64,000 bases of DNA from Colwellia sp. (GTDB lineage: Bacteria > Pseudomonadota > Gammaproteobacteria > Enterobacterales > Alteromonadaceae): the NCBI GenBank assembly GCA_020630795.1, contig JAHDIK010000015.1, positions 1-64,000 of the forward strand, read 5' to 3'. Both the position numbers and the translations under genes were made by a program. Under the pieces are notes generated by a model, which had not been told where the DNA came from, made no database searches, and worked only from the letters and a program-made list of their open reading frames with translations. Shown one piece after another: positions 40,150 to 49,842 of the stretch; within the stretch, counting starts at the first letter, position 1; each line of letters opens with the position of its first letter.

Positions 40150-42006
40150 TTAATGGATATTACAACTTGCACATAATGTGTATATGCCTTTCGGATCATT
40201 AAGTTGATTCAAATGATTCAATTCAGCTTTAATTTTTGCCATTGCTTGCTCTACAGGACCTAATGTTATTGCAGAAGAAGGAATAAGGCTACCTGCTTGG
40301 CCAAATAGATTTTTCATAAACTTATCTGCTGGCGAAAGCTCTTTCTCAATGAGCATGGTTTCAAAGTTTGATATTTGAGCTAGCGAAGCGGCTTCATCAA
40401 TAGCAGCGTCTAGCCCGCCTAATTCATCGACTAAACCGAGTTCTTTAGCTTTCGCGCCAGACCATACACGACCTTGAGCTATTTTATCAACTTGTTCGGG
40501 TGTCATGTTTCTATTGTCAGCAACCAGTGTAATAAAGTCTTTGTATCCTTTGTTAACGTTCATTTGAATAATATCGGCAACGCCGTCAGATAAAGGTCTT
40601 GTTAACGAGAAGCCTGCAAGGTCAGTTGTACCAATACCATCAGTATAAATGCCGAGTTTACCGAGTGCTTTTTCAAAGGTCATAAATAATCCAAAAATAC
40701 CGATAGAGCCTGTAATAGTGGTAGGTGCAGCGTAAATTTTGTCAGCAGAAGCTGAAATCCAATATCCACCAGACGCAGCGTAAGTTCCCATAGATGCTAC
40801 AACAGGCTTGCCAGCTTGCTTTAGTAACTCTACTTCTTGGCGTATAATTTCCGACGCAAAAGCACTTCCGCCAGGACTGTCTACACGTAATACAACTGCT
40901 TTTACATTGTCATTCTTACGTGCACGTTTTAGTAGTTTAGCTGTGCTATCGCCACCAATGGTTCCTGCTTTGTGTGTACCGTTTAAAATAGTACCCTTAG
41001 CAACAATGACGGCAACTGAGTCTGTATTCATTTGTTCCATTGGAAATGGATTAAATAGCGTTGATAAATACTGATTAAACCCAATAGATTTATAGCTCTT
41101 TTTCTCATCAGTTACGTTAAGTTTAGTTTTGATGGCTACTTCAATTTCATGACGTGTTTTTAATTGGTCTACCCAACCATGGTTAAGCGCATATTTAGCT
41201 ACATCGCCATTAACGCTTTTAAGCTTTTTAACAAGCTGTTCTGCACTTTCATCAAAGTTAGACACTTCAAAGCCACGCTGACTTGCGACATCTTGCTTGT
41301 ATTGTGTCCATAAATCATCAAGCCAAAGCTTGTTTGCTTCTTTGGCAGCTTCAGACATGTCGTCGCGCATATAAGGTTCAACAGCAGATTTATACGTACC
41401 AACCCTGAAAATATGTTGGCTAATCGCAAGTTTGTCTAGTGCCGATTTATAATACATTTGATAACGACCATACCCATCTAAAATAACCCAACCGTTTGGA
41501 TCTAACCAAACTTCATCAGCGTAACTTGCTAAGTAATATTGGTCTTGTGTAAAGTTTTCACCGATCGAAATAATTTGCTTACCTGACTTTTTAAAGCTTT
41601 CTAAAGCCTTTGCAATTATCGACATTTTTGTTAAGCCTGAACGATTCATTTGATCAAGCTTGAGCACAAGTAACGATATATTATTGTCGGTAGCTGCTGC
41701 TTTAATTACGTCGACAATGTCAGATAAAAGAACTTCTGGAACTTGGTCTTCGTTTCCAAGTGCTTCGCTCAAAAATGCGTCAACAGGTTCGACGTGTGTT
41801 TTTTGTTCAACCACGTCACCCTTAATATTCAGCATCAGAACCGAATTCTCAGCAACAGTCACCTTATGTTTGTCGCTTGTAAATGAGCTAATAAATAAAA
41901 TTAGTAGGCCAAAAAACAAAACGTTAAGTATTAATTTTCGAGAGAAATTTAGAATACGAAATGTTTTAAAGAATATGCGTTTTATTATGTTTTGTTTTTC
42001 ATCCAT
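40150..42006 (-). CDS. sppA: Signal peptide peptidase SppA, 67-kDa type
   Basis: 618 residues, the long duplicated form. An N-terminal membrane helix (LILNVLFFGLLILFISSF) anchors it to face the periplasm. The N-terminal half holds the catalytic Lys region (LASYADEVWLDPNGWVILDGYGRYQMYYKSALDKL). The C-terminal half holds the nucleophile Ser in MGTYAASGGYWISASADKIYA, preceded by VLRVDSPGGSAFASE. It degrades cleaved signal peptides in the inner membrane. A housekeeping gene inserted between parts of the galactan locus, with ansA behind it. Confidence 0.95.
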   Translation of the reverse strand: MDEKQNIIKRIFFKTFRILNFSRKLILNVLFFGLLILFISSFTSDKHKVTVAENSVLMLNIKGDVVEQKTHVEPVDAFLSEALGNEDQVPEVLLSDIVDVIKAAATDNNISLLVLKLDQMNRSGLTKMSIIAKALESFKKSGKQIISIGENFTQDQYYLASYADEVWLDPNGWVILDGYGRYQMYYKSALDKLAISQHIFRVGTYKSAVEPYMRDDMSEAAKEANKLWLDDLWTQYKQDVASQRGFEVSNFDESAEQLVKKLKSVNGDVAKYALNHGWVDQLKTRHEIEVAIKTKLNVTDEKKSYKSIGFNQYLSTLFNPFPMEQMNTDSVAVIVAKGTILNGTHKAGTIGGDSTAKLLKRARKNDNVKAVVLRVDSPGGSAFASEIIRQEVELLKQAGKPVVASMGTYAASGGYWISASADKIYAAPTTITGSIGIFGLFMTFEKALGKLGIYTDGIGTTDLAGFSLTRPLSDGVADIIQMNVNKGYKDFITLVADNRNMTPEQVDKIAQGRVWSGAKAKELGLVDELGGLDAAIDEAASLAQISNFETMLIEKELSPADKFMKNLFGQAGSLIPSSAITLGPVEQAMAKIKAELNHLNQLNDPKGIYTLCASCNIH

Positions 42007-42099
42007 AAAGAGTTACTTCTGTCTGTTATCTATATATACATATGCTACTTAATATAGCGTGATTAATGTAGTAGCAAATGTAAATAAATGTGTAGGAAG

Positions 42100-43113
42100 T
42101 TAATGACCAAATCGACTGGTAGATTCACGCTTTACAAGTCGAGGTACGTATTTGTAAGTATCAAGATTAATGTTTTGTGGTTGTTTTTTGTTATTTAGAC
42201 GTAAAGCAAGTCTTGCGGCATGGGTTGCCATTTCTTCAATAGGGTAGTTGAGCGTAGACAATTTTGGGCGTGAATAACGAGACAAAAGCACGTCATCAAA
42301 CCCTAGAACAGAAATATCATTGGGTACGCTAAAACCATTGTCTTCAAGTGTTGAAATTGCGCCAATTGCCATTGCGTCGTTATATACAAAAATTGCGGTA
42401 AATTTTTTACCGCTAGACAAAAGGTTTTGCGCGGCGATTTCTCCACCACGTAAGTTCGGTTCGTTCAATTCTATTAATTGTTCTGATAGAGAAAATCCAG
42501 CAGTGTTTAACTCTGACCTAAAACCTTCCATTCTTAATTTAGGGTCATCTATTTCATGAACACTCGATATGACAGCAAAATCTTGGTGTGCTAAGGAAAT
42601 AAGGTGGCGAGCAGCTATGCGCCCACCTTCAAAGTTATCAATCCATATGCAGCGTTCTTTAATCGCATCTATATATCTGTCTATAAGCACTAATCCAGGT
42701 TTTCTGGCAGCTAGAGCTGTTAGTTCTTCGTCGGAAAGAATTTTACTGTGAACCACCATAATGTCGCATTGTTGCTCAATAAGTAACGCGATGGCTTTAC
42801 GCTCAGATTCTGCGTCAAATAACCCCGTACTTAAAAGTAATTGCATATTTTCAGAACGAGCGACTTCCTCAACGCCGTTAGCAAGTGACGCGAAAAAAGG
42901 GTCAGTTAATTGGGGAATAACAACCCCCATAATCATACTTTTTTGTTTAACCAAGGCACGAGCATTTGCATTTGGCGTATAACCTAAATCGCCCATTACT
43001 TTGCTAACTTTTGTTTTTGTTTTGTCACTTACTTTAGGGTCGTTGTTAGCAACACGAGACACTGTTGCAACTGACACACCCGCTATACGAGCAACATCTT
43101 TTATCGTAGCCAT
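42100..43113 (-). CDS. LacI/GalR-family transcriptional regulator of the galactose genes
   Basis: 337 residues. Residues 1-50 are the LacI helix-turn-helix with hinge (IKDVARIAGVSVATVSRVANN to NANARALVKQ). The rest is the periplasmic-binding-protein-like effector domain (VVIPQLTDPFFASLANGVEE, VLGFDDVLLSRYSRP). It is divergent from galT-galK, so control of those genes is likely, with galactose or a derivative as inducer. Two matching operator-like sites lie in the shared region, one directly against its own start codon, which suggests autoregulation. The effector is inferred from neighbours only. Confidence 0.9.
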   Translation of the reverse strand: MATIKDVARIAGVSVATVSRVANNDPKVSDKTKTKVSKVMGDLGYTPNANARALVKQKSMIMGVVIPQLTDPFFASLANGVEEVARSENMQLLLSTGLFDAESERKAIALLIEQQCDIMVVHSKILSDEELTALAARKPGLVLIDRYIDAIKERCIWIDNFEGGRIAARHLISLAHQDFAVISSVHEIDDPKLRMEGFRSELNTAGFSLSEQLIELNEPNLRGGEIAAQNLLSSGKKFTAIFVYNDAMAIGAISTLEDNGFSVPNDISVLGFDDVLLSRYSRPKLSTLNYPIEEMATHAARLALRLNNKKQPQNINLDTYKYVPRLVKRESTSRFGH

Positions 43114-43130
43114 ATGAAAATGTTTACATT
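43114..43130. promoter_or_regulatory. LacI-type operator at the regulator's own start
   Basis: TGAAAATGTTTACATT differs from the site at 43223 only at the centre (TG for CG). It abuts the lacI-type start codon, over its ribosome site, consistent with autorepression. Confidence 0.6.
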
Positions 43131-43222
43131 TTAGTTTTTAATAAATCAATTGTCACAATATTGACATTTTTCAATGGTTTTATCAAACCAGCATAAATCT
43201 AAAATTAAAGGTTGCATATAAA

Positions 43223-43240
43223 AATGAAAACGTTTACATT
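43223..43240. promoter_or_regulatory. LacI-type operator upstream of galT
   Basis: AATGAAAACGTTTACATT is a near-perfect palindrome centred on CG, the typical LacI/GalR operator form. It lies about 40 bp before the galT start. Confidence 0.7.
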
Positions 43241-43280
43241 TTGTTTCAAGAACTAAACTTGCTATGGATTTACCATCATT

Positions 43281-44330
43281 ATGACTATCGAATTTGATCC
43301 AACAGATCACCCTCATCGCCGCTATAACCCTTTAACAGGGCAGTGGGTATTAGTATCTCCTCACAGAGCTAAGCGCCCTTGGCAAGGCAAAGATGAAGAA
43401 GTATCTAATGAAGAGTTACCTAGTTATGTTGAAGACTGTTATTTATGTCCGGGTAACGAACGTATATCGGGTGATAAAAATGAAAACTACGAAGGAACAT
43501 TTGTATTTACAAATGATTTCGCGGCATTAACGAAGGACACTCCTGATTCACCAGAAAGCGACAATACTGTTTTTACGAGTGAAAGTGCTCGCGGATTAAG
43601 TCGAGTGATTTGTTATTCGCCAGACCATAGTAAAACGTTACCAGAATTAACAACGTCGGCAATTCGTGGTGTTGTTGATACGTGGGTAGATCAAGTTGAT
43701 AGTCTTAAAGATGATTATCCTTGGATCCAAGTATTTGAAAATAAGGGTGACGTTATGGGCTGTTCACAGCCTCATCCTCACGGGCAAGTGTGGGCAAACA
43801 GTTTCTTACCTAACGAAGTATTTCGTAAAAACCAATGCATGCTTGACTACTACGAAAAGCATGGACGTAATGTATTACTCGATACAGTTAAAGCAGAAAT
43901 GGCAGACGGTAGCCGCACTGTTGTAGATACGGAACATTGGATTGCTGTTGTACCATATTGGGCTGCGTGGCCGTTCGAAACTATGCTTATGCCTAAAGCA
44001 CACGCAAAGCGTTTTGAAGATCTATCTGATGCTCAAAAAGATGATTTAGCTATAGCGCTTAAGCAATTAACTACGCGTTACGATAATTTATTTAATTGCT
44101 CATTCCCATATTCAATGGGCTGGCATTATGCACCATACTTTAAAGATGGAAGTGATATTGAACATTGGCAGCTTCATGCGTTGTTTTATCCTCCTCTTTT
44201 ACGTTCGGCAACGGTACGTAAATTTATGGTGGGCTATGAAATGATGGCTGAATCACAGCGTGATTTAACAGCCGAGCAAGCTGCAGAAAAACTACGAGCA
44301 GTAAGCGACGTTCATTATAAAAGTAAATAA
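43281..44330 (+). CDS. galT: Galactose-1-phosphate uridylyltransferase
   Basis: 349 residues, the standard bacterial GalT length. The N terminus [25 protein letters not shown] and the zinc-site CYLCPGN are typical. The catalytic His lies in [11 protein letters not shown], and a second metal-site region reads [11 protein letters not shown]. It exchanges UMP between UDP-glucose and galactose-1-phosphate in the Leloir pathway. It is first in a galT-galK operon with a 38-bp gap and is divergent from the LacI regulator. galE and galM-type genes are not in the window. Confidence 0.97.
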   Translation: MTIEFDPTDHPHRRYNPLTGQWVLVSPHRAKRPWQGKDEEVSNEELPSYVEDCYLCPGNERISGDKNENYEGTFVFTNDFAALTKDTPDSPESDNTVFTSESARGLSRVICYSPDHSKTLPELTTSAIRGVVDTWVDQVDSLKDDYPWIQVFENKGDVMGCSQPHPHGQVWANSFLPNEVFRKNQCMLDYYEKHGRNVLLDTVKAEMADGSRTVVDTEHWIAVVPYWAAWPFETMLMPKAHAKRFEDLSDAQKDDLAIALKQLTTRYDNLFNCSFPYSMGWHYAPYFKDGSDIEHWQLHALFYPPLLRSATVRKFMVGYEMMAESQRDLTAEQAAEKLRAVSDVHYKSK

Positions 44331-44368
44331 GCATTTAATATTTATATAGGAATTTTGAGAGAAGAAAA

Positions 44369-45520
44369 ATGTCAGTAGAATTATTAGAAAGCGTTGTAAC
44401 AACATTTGAACAAACATTTGGTTACAAAGGCGCACATAACATTCAGGCTCCTGGTCGTGTAAATCTTATTGGTGAACATACCGATTACAATGACGGTTTT
44501 GTTTTACCATGTGCAATTAATTATCAAACGGTTGTTGTAGCTAGTCCGCGTGAAGATAATATTGTACGTGTTGTGTCGGTTGACTATCAAAACGAAGAAG
44601 ACAGCTTTGATTTAACTCAGCCGATTGAACCTATTGATAAAGGTTGGGCTAATTATATTCGTGGTGTTGTAAAGCATTTACAATTAAGAGGGTATAGTTT
44701 TCAAGGCGCAGATATCGCAGTAAGTGGAAACGTTCCTCAAGGTGCTGGTTTAAGCTCTTCTGCGGCACTAGAAGTTGTGATTGGTCAAACGTTTAAAACA
44801 TTATATAACTTGGATATTAGCCAACAAGATATTGCATTAAATGGCCAAGAAGCTGAAAACCAGTTTGTTGGGTGTAATTGCGGAATTATGGATCAGTTGA
44901 TTTCTGCTGAAGCAAAAGAAGACCACGCGCTACTAATTGATTGTCGTAGTTTAGAAACGTCAGCGGTATCAATTCCAGATGGTGTTTCAATCGTTATTGT
45001 AAACTCAAACAAAAAACGTGGTTTAGTTGACAGTGAATATAATACTCGCCGTGAACAATGTGAATCAGCTGCAGAGTTTTTTGGTGTTAAAGCATTACGC
45101 GATGTATCTATTCAGACCTTCAATCAAAGAAAGCACGAGCTTGACCCTGTAACAGCTAAACGTGCAAAGCATGTTATTACAGAAAACGATCGTACTGTTG
45201 CAGCAGCAGAAGCTTTGAAAAACAACGATATGGCAACACTTCAAACATTAATGGCAGATTCACACGCATCAATGCGTGATGATTTTGATATTACGGTAAG
45301 CGAAATTGATACGCTAGTAGACATTATTAAATCGCAAGTCGGTGAGGAAGGCGGTGTTCGTATGACCGGTGGTGGTTTTGGTGGTTGTGTTGTTTCTTTA
45401 GTGCCAGACTCTTTAGTAGAGAAGGTAATTAAAGCGGTAGAATTAGAATACCCAGTTAAAACCTCATTAGAGCCAAGTATTTTTGTTTGTACTGCAAAAA
45501 ATGGCGCTAGTGCTTTGTAA
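44369..45520 (+). CDS. galK: Galactokinase
   Basis: 383 residues. The galactokinase signature [18 protein letters not shown] is near residue 28. The GHMP ATP-binding motif is [17 protein letters not shown], and the late [15 protein letters not shown] closes the family set. It phosphorylates D-galactose at C1 in the cytosol. A GAGAGAAG ribosome site precedes ATG 44369. It is co-transcribed with galT and ends at a strong terminator. It takes galactose freed by GH2 and imported by the symporter at 47252. Confidence 0.97.
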   Translation: MSVELLESVVTTFEQTFGYKGAHNIQAPGRVNLIGEHTDYNDGFVLPCAINYQTVVVASPREDNIVRVVSVDYQNEEDSFDLTQPIEPIDKGWANYIRGVVKHLQLRGYSFQGADIAVSGNVPQGAGLSSSAALEVVIGQTFKTLYNLDISQQDIALNGQEAENQFVGCNCGIMDQLISAEAKEDHALLIDCRSLETSAVSIPDGVSIVIVNSNKKRGLVDSEYNTRREQCESAAEFFGVKALRDVSIQTFNQRKHELDPVTAKRAKHVITENDRTVAAAEALKNNDMATLQTLMADSHASMRDDFDITVSEIDTLVDIIKSQVGEEGGVRMTGGGFGGCVVSLVPDSLVEKVIKAVELEYPVKTSLEPSIFVCTAKNGASAL

Positions 45521-45543
45521 GATGTTTATGTAAATTTAATAAG

Positions 45544-45572
45544 AAAGCCACTCAAAAGAGTGGCTTTTTTTT
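45544..45572 (+). terminator. Intrinsic terminator after galK
   Basis: A perfect 10-bp stem (AAAGCCACTC and GAGTGGCTTT) with an AAAA loop, followed by a run of T. Confidence 0.92.
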
Positions 45573-45764
45573 GTTTTGAATTTGTGTTGCATAAATAGTT
45601 CTGTTCTTATGATTTTTTGTACTAACTAAAACATTAAAGGGATAGCGCAATCCCTAATTAAGGTGTTACTATTGAGGAAGAATTATAAAAACGGTTAGTT
45701 CCTGTCTTATATATTAATTAGGAAATAAAGGAAGCTAACGAGAGTGAATAATAAGGTAAAAAGT

Positions 45765-47165
45765 ATGAAAACAAGTTTGATTTATGCATCTTTATTGTGT
45801 CTTGGTTTAGCTTCGTGTGCATCAGATACTATTAACAAAAATACGCAAACCAAAAAGCCGAATATCGTTCTATTTTTTGTTGACGATTTGGGCTGGAGCG
45901 ATATTGGAATGAGGAATGCTAATTTTGAATCGCCAAACGTTGATGCATTGGCGGCTCAAGGTATGAATTTCGAGAACACCTATGTCGCAAGCCCTACATG
46001 TAGCCCTAGTCGAGCAACATTGGTAACAGGGCAGCATCCGGCTCGTTTAAAAATTGTTCGTCATATTCCAACAGGCCCTAAATGGGGGTTTGATAAATAT
46101 AACCGTCCAAGCCGTCCAGTAAGTTATTGGAAAGGCGACCCTGCGAATTTCCCAGTACCTAATTGGTTAGATACCGAATATACAACTTACGCTGAAGCAC
46201 TCAAAGAACAAGGGTATTTTAATCATTTTGTGGGTAAGTGGCACTTAGGACATGAAGGTTACCATCCCGTTGATAATGGCTTTGATAGTCAATTTGGAAC
46301 AACAAACTTTGGGCACCCTAAAGGATACAATGCCCCTTTTTTCAAAAACACTAAAGTATTTAAAGATGCCAAAAAAGGTGAGTACCTCACTGATAAGCTT
46401 ACAGAGCATACGGTAGATTGGATTAGAAATTATGATAAAGAACAACCGTTTATGTTGTCTATGTGGTTTTATAATGTTCATAGGCCATCTGACGGCAAAG
46501 CTGAATACGTAGAATATTTTAAACAGCAAGGTCTTAAGGGAGATACGGCAAAATATGCAGCCCAAATCAAGTCAATGGATGATGCAGTAGGTAAGGTTAG
46601 AAAGGCGTTAAAAGATAAAGGTGTAGATGACAATACCATTATATTATTTACTTCCGATCAAGGTGGCTATTTTGAAAATGCGCCTTATCGCGGTAAAAAA
46701 CAAGGAGAAACCTTATACGAGGGCGGGGCGCGTGTACCGTTTTTCGTTTATTGGCCAGGTGTAACCAAGCCAGGCAGTGTTAACGAAAGTGTTGTACAAA
46801 CAACAGATATATTTCCTACATTAACTGAAATGTCGGGTGGCAACGTAAATCAGTATGAAAATCTTGATGGTATTTCACTTGTTTCAACGATCAAATCAAA
46901 TGTTGACCTAAACCGCAACGAGCCTATTTACGGTTATCGAGCATACCAAGATCTTTATGTTTCGGTACGTGATAAAGAGTGGAAATTACTTGGTTATCGA
47001 AGTGGTACGTATCGTCTATATAACCTCGCTTTAGATCCTACTGAACAAGACGATGTGTCAGAAAAGTTTCCGAATGTAGTTTCACAATTAGTTAAAAAAC
47101 TACAGTCATGGGAAAAAGAAGTTGGGGTTGAACAGTATTCAGGCTTTAAAACGTTCGAGCATTAA
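45765..47165 (+). CDS. Sulfatase, S1 family, lipoprotein (D)
   Basis: 466 residues. Lipobox LASC follows the signal MKTSLIYASLLCLG. The active site is complete: FVDDLGWSD, CSPSR with Cys79, GKWHLGHEG, NVHRPSDG and TSDQGGYFENAPYRG. ATG 45765 has AAGG eight bases upstream; a GTG 21 bp earlier is less likely. It lies 86 bp before the sugar symporter on the same strand. This suggests desulfation in the periplasm coupled to uptake of the freed sugar. It is distinct from the three sulfatases in the main locus and carries no added domain. Confidence 0.91.
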   Translation: MKTSLIYASLLCLGLASCASDTINKNTQTKKPNIVLFFVDDLGWSDIGMRNANFESPNVDALAAQGMNFENTYVASPTCSPSRATLVTGQHPARLKIVRHIPTGPKWGFDKYNRPSRPVSYWKGDPANFPVPNWLDTEYTTYAEALKEQGYFNHFVGKWHLGHEGYHPVDNGFDSQFGTTNFGHPKGYNAPFFKNTKVFKDAKKGEYLTDKLTEHTVDWIRNYDKEQPFMLSMWFYNVHRPSDGKAEYVEYFKQQGLKGDTAKYAAQIKSMDDAVGKVRKALKDKGVDDNTIILFTSDQGGYFENAPYRGKKQGETLYEGGARVPFFVYWPGVTKPGSVNESVVQTTDIFPTLTEMSGGNVNQYENLDGISLVSTIKSNVDLNRNEPIYGYRAYQDLYVSVRDKEWKLLGYRSGTYRLYNLALDPTEQDDVSEKFPNVVSQLVKKLQSWEKEVGVEQYSGFKTFEH

Positions 47166-47190
47166 ATTTGCGTTGAGCTTTATTAACAAA

Positions 47191-47211
47191 CACCGTTAAT
47201 TTTTAACGGTG
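47191..47211 (+). promoter_or_regulatory. Intercistronic hairpin between sulfatase D and the symporter
   Basis: A perfect 9-bp stem (CACCGTTAA and TTAACGGTG) with a TTT loop and no U run, so it probably modulates rather than ends transcription. Confidence 0.5.
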
Positions 47212-47251
47212 ATAAATCTAACTATTACTAAAACAACAAAATGGGAATTTT

Positions 47252-48820
47252 ATGAATTTGACTCTAGATTCAATTGATATTGGCGTATTTATCGCTTATG
47301 TCGTTGGTTTACTTATAATTGCATTGTGGATTTCACGTGGTGAAAAATCTCATGAAACAAATACTGAAGATTACTTCTTAGCAAGTAAAGCGCTACCTTG
47401 GTGGGCTATTGGTGCATCGTTAATTGCCTCCAATATATCTGCTGAACAAATTATTGGTATGTCTGGTTCAGGCTATGCTATGGGATTAGCTATTGCCTCA
47501 TATGAATGGATGGCAGCAATTACGTTAATCTTGGTAGGTAAGTATTTATTACCTATATTCTTAAAGAATGAAATATTTACTATGCCTCAATACTTGGAAC
47601 AAAGGTTTGATAGTAGAGTAAAAACAACATTGGCTCTTTTTTGGTTAGCTGTTTATGTGTTCGTAAACTTAACTGCTGTTTTATGGTTAGGTGGCTTAGC
47701 TATACAGTCTGTTGCAGGCGTAGACGCTATGTACGGTATGACCTTTTTAGCGCTGTTTTCAATCGCATACTCAATGTATGGCGGATTAAAAGCGGTTGCA
47801 TATACCGATATTTTACAAGTAGTTTTACTAGTATTTGGTGGCTTACTTTTAAGTTATTTAGCGCTTGATGCTGTTGCTGATGGAAACGGAATACTTGCTG
47901 GTTTTGGTATTCTTTCAGATCAGTTACCAGGCCATTTCGATATGATTTTGAGTCCTGAAAACGAGCACTACATGAGCTTGCCGGGGATTACCGTTTTAGT
48001 TGGTGGTATGTGGGTAATGAATTTCAGTTATTGGGGATTCAATCAATATATTATTCAAAGAGCACTTGCAGCAAAAAGCTTAGGTGAAGCACAAAAAGGG
48101 ATAGCGTTTGCAGCATATTTAAAGCTTCTTATGCCTGTAATCGTTGTATTACCTGGTATCGCTGCTGTTATTTTGTACCCGGGGTTAACACAGCCTGATT
48201 TAGCATACCCATCAATGATGAGTTTAATGCCTGTTGGTATTAAAGGATTAATTTTTGCTGCGTTGGTTGCTGCAATTGTATCGAGCTTAGCGTCTATGAC
48301 TAACTCAGTTTCTACAATTTTTACAATGGATTTATATGGCAAAGTTAAACCAGGTAAATCACAAACCCATTATGTAACCGTTGGCCGCTTAGCAACACTT
48401 GCTTCATTAGCGATTGCTTTATTTACAGCTAAACCATTATTAGGTCAGTTTGATCAAGCCTTTCAGTATATCCAAGAATTTACAGGTTTATTTACGCCAG
48501 GAATCGTTGTTATATTCGTAATGGGTATGTTCTGGAAACGCACTACATCTAAAGGCGCTTTATCAGCAGCAATTGGTTCTGCGGTATTATCTGTAGGTAT
48601 GAAGCTATTGTTACCAGAAGTTCCATTTATGGACCGAGTAGGTTTAGTGTTTTTACTATGTTTAGCGTTAACCGTGGTTATTTCACTTAAAGATAAGCCA
48701 CCAGAGCATGACAGTAGCGTAAGCTTAGATGAAGTTAGTTTTAAAACAGACAGTAGCTTCAACATAGCAGCTATAGGTTGTACGTTAATACTGATTGGTT
48801 TCTACGCTACTTGGTGGTAA
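47252..48820 (+). CDS. Sodium/solute symporter (SSS family), likely galactose uptake
   Basis: 522 residues with about 14 hydrophobic segments. SSS-family features include YFLASKALPWWAIGASLIASNISAEQIIGMSGSGYA near residue 40. MYGGLKAVAYTDILQ falls in the mid region, and the Na+-site AALVAAIVSSLASMTNSVSTIFTMDLY lies near residue 350. The SGLT-like branch moves sugars with Na+ across the inner membrane. Position after a sulfatase and near galT-galK supports galactose, but the substrate is inferred. Two terminators follow. Confidence 0.88.
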   Translation: MNLTLDSIDIGVFIAYVVGLLIIALWISRGEKSHETNTEDYFLASKALPWWAIGASLIASNISAEQIIGMSGSGYAMGLAIASYEWMAAITLILVGKYLLPIFLKNEIFTMPQYLEQRFDSRVKTTLALFWLAVYVFVNLTAVLWLGGLAIQSVAGVDAMYGMTFLALFSIAYSMYGGLKAVAYTDILQVVLLVFGGLLLSYLALDAVADGNGILAGFGILSDQLPGHFDMILSPENEHYMSLPGITVLVGGMWVMNFSYWGFNQYIIQRALAAKSLGEAQKGIAFAAYLKLLMPVIVVLPGIAAVILYPGLTQPDLAYPSMMSLMPVGIKGLIFAALVAAIVSSLASMTNSVSTIFTMDLYGKVKPGKSQTHYVTVGRLATLASLAIALFTAKPLLGQFDQAFQYIQEFTGLFTPGIVVIFVMGMFWKRTTSKGALSAAIGSAVLSVGMKLLLPEVPFMDRVGLVFLLCLALTVVISLKDKPPEHDSSVSLDEVSFKTDSSFNIAAIGCTLILIGFYATWW

Positions 48821-48860
48821 CAACGTTAGCTACACTCGTTATTTACTAAATTATTAAAAT

Positions 48861-48881
48861 GCCAGTTTATACTGGCTTTTT
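48861..48881 (+). terminator. Intrinsic terminator after the symporter gene
   Basis: A GCCAGT-TTAT-ACTGGC hairpin followed by TTTTT. Confidence 0.85.
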
Positions 48882-48937
48882 ATTACAAAAGAACAGTATT
48901 AACGGATGGCTAACTGAAATTGCTCGAAACTTAGATG

Positions 48938-48967
48938 AAAAAAAAGCCAGCATAAGCTGGCTTTTTT
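48938..48967. terminator. Bidirectional intrinsic terminator
   Basis: A GCCAGC-ATAA-GCTGGC hairpin flanked by eight A and six T. On the minus strand it ends the DUF3718 gene at 49031. Confidence 0.88.
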
Positions 48968-49030
48968 AAATGACATAGAATTATTAATAGTAAAACATAT
49001 TGTAAAACAATAACGCCTACTAAAAATAAA

Positions 49031-49390
49031 TTAGCTGCTTACGCGATTGTTAGCAGCTTCTAATAACGGTTGCGATCCGGATTGCAATAGAGCTAAGTTA
49101 GCAGAAACTACTTTCTTTGGTAATTTAGAAATCATCAAAGAACCTGTTTTTACTGAACCCTTGTCTGCTGCAAACACCAACAGGTTTTTACCATTACACT
49201 GAATACCATCAAAAATACTACGAATTTTAAGTTTATTCGTCTTTAAAAATGAACGCATGCGTTTCTTGTCATCGGCAGCTACATACTCACATACGCTTTG
49301 AGCGATGTTAGCAGCTTGTGCTTGAGGAGTCGTTACAACAGACGTTAATGTTAAAGCAGTAATAGTAGAAACTAGTAATAATTTTTTCAT
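49031..49390 (-). CDS. DUF3718 secreted protein (1), downstream of a c-di-GMP riboswitch
   Basis: 119 residues: a signal peptide ending PQAQAA, then the DUF3718 domain (IAQSVCEYVAADDKKRMRSFLKTN, then IRSIFDGIQCNGKNLLVFAA). Two Cys in the domain may form a disulfide in the periplasm. The function of DUF3718 is unknown; it is common in Alteromonadales. An AAAGG ribosome site precedes the ATG. The long leader carries a c-di-GMP-I aptamer, so expression probably follows c-di-GMP level and so the motile/sessile state. A close paralogue lies 450 bp upstream at 49843. Confidence 0.85.
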   Translation of the reverse strand: MKKLLLVSTITALTLTSVVTTPQAQAANIAQSVCEYVAADDKKRMRSFLKTNKLKIRSIFDGIQCNGKNLLVFAADKGSVKTGSLMISKLPKKVVSANLALLQSGSQPLLEAANNRVSS

Positions 49391-49424
49391 TTTAATAACC
49401 TTTAAAAGTTTGAGTTAATTAAAA

Positions 49425-49437
49425 GAAAAAACCACGG
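49425..49437 (-). terminator. 3' arm of a possible riboswitch-controlled terminator
   Basis: On the minus strand, CCCGTGG followed by a run of T can pair with AAAACCACCGG inside the aptamer (10 of 11 positions over the longer match). That pairing would compete with the ligand-bound aptamer fold. The direction of switching is inferred, not shown. Confidence 0.4.
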
Positions 49438-49449
49438 GATGTACCTAAT

Positions 49450-49545
49450 AACTTGGTAACTCCGCTGTCATAGATTTAAAAATTAAACCCTTAGACCGGT
49501 GGTTTTGCGTAACACGTTTTCGCGTGTCTTGCCTTTTCTTTGTCA
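49450..49545 (-). ncRNA. c-di-GMP-I (GEMM-I) riboswitch aptamer
   Basis: Read on the minus strand, the leader matches the GEMM-I core in order. GGCAAG is followed by a short stem ACACG/CGTGT capped by a GAAA-containing loop, then ACGCAAAACCACCGG and TCTAAGG. A second stem-loop (GGTTTAA/TTAAATC) comes next, then TGACAGCGGAGTTACC. These correspond to ACGCAAAGCC, CCGGCCTAA and AGCGGGGTTACC of the well-studied Vibrio Vc2 aptamer. GEMM-I RNAs bind cyclic di-GMP and control the downstream gene, here a DUF3718 protein. Confidence 0.87.
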
Positions 49546-49842
49546 CCTTCATTATCGTTAATAAAAAAATTAATTGCAACAAATTATAAGATATAAGCAA
49601 AAAAAACTGTAATACATTAACCATTTAACGTGTTGTTAACATTGGTAACTATTTATTCATTCAAATTTTAACCAATGAATATTGTATACTTGAACTTGTG
49701 ATTTTTTGGGAGATATAAGTCATTCAATTGAAAATAGTGAATGACATAAAGATGAAAAATGAACTTTACTAGTGTTTAGAATTCAGTGGAAATAAGCATA
49801 TATACTTTAATAACATATTTAACAAAACAGTATTTTTATAGG

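Larger units (their letters stand above)
49391..49842 (-). promoter_or_regulatory. 452-bp leader and promoter region of DUF3718 (1)
   Basis: This gap contains the c-di-GMP-I aptamer (49450-49545) and the downstream switching region. Beyond about 49560 it is AT-rich and must hold the promoter; I see no further gene there. Confidence 0.6.

Noticed and set aside
41660-42052. 130-codon plus-strand frame overlapping the sppA start
   Set aside because: Antisense to sppA, with no recognisable features.
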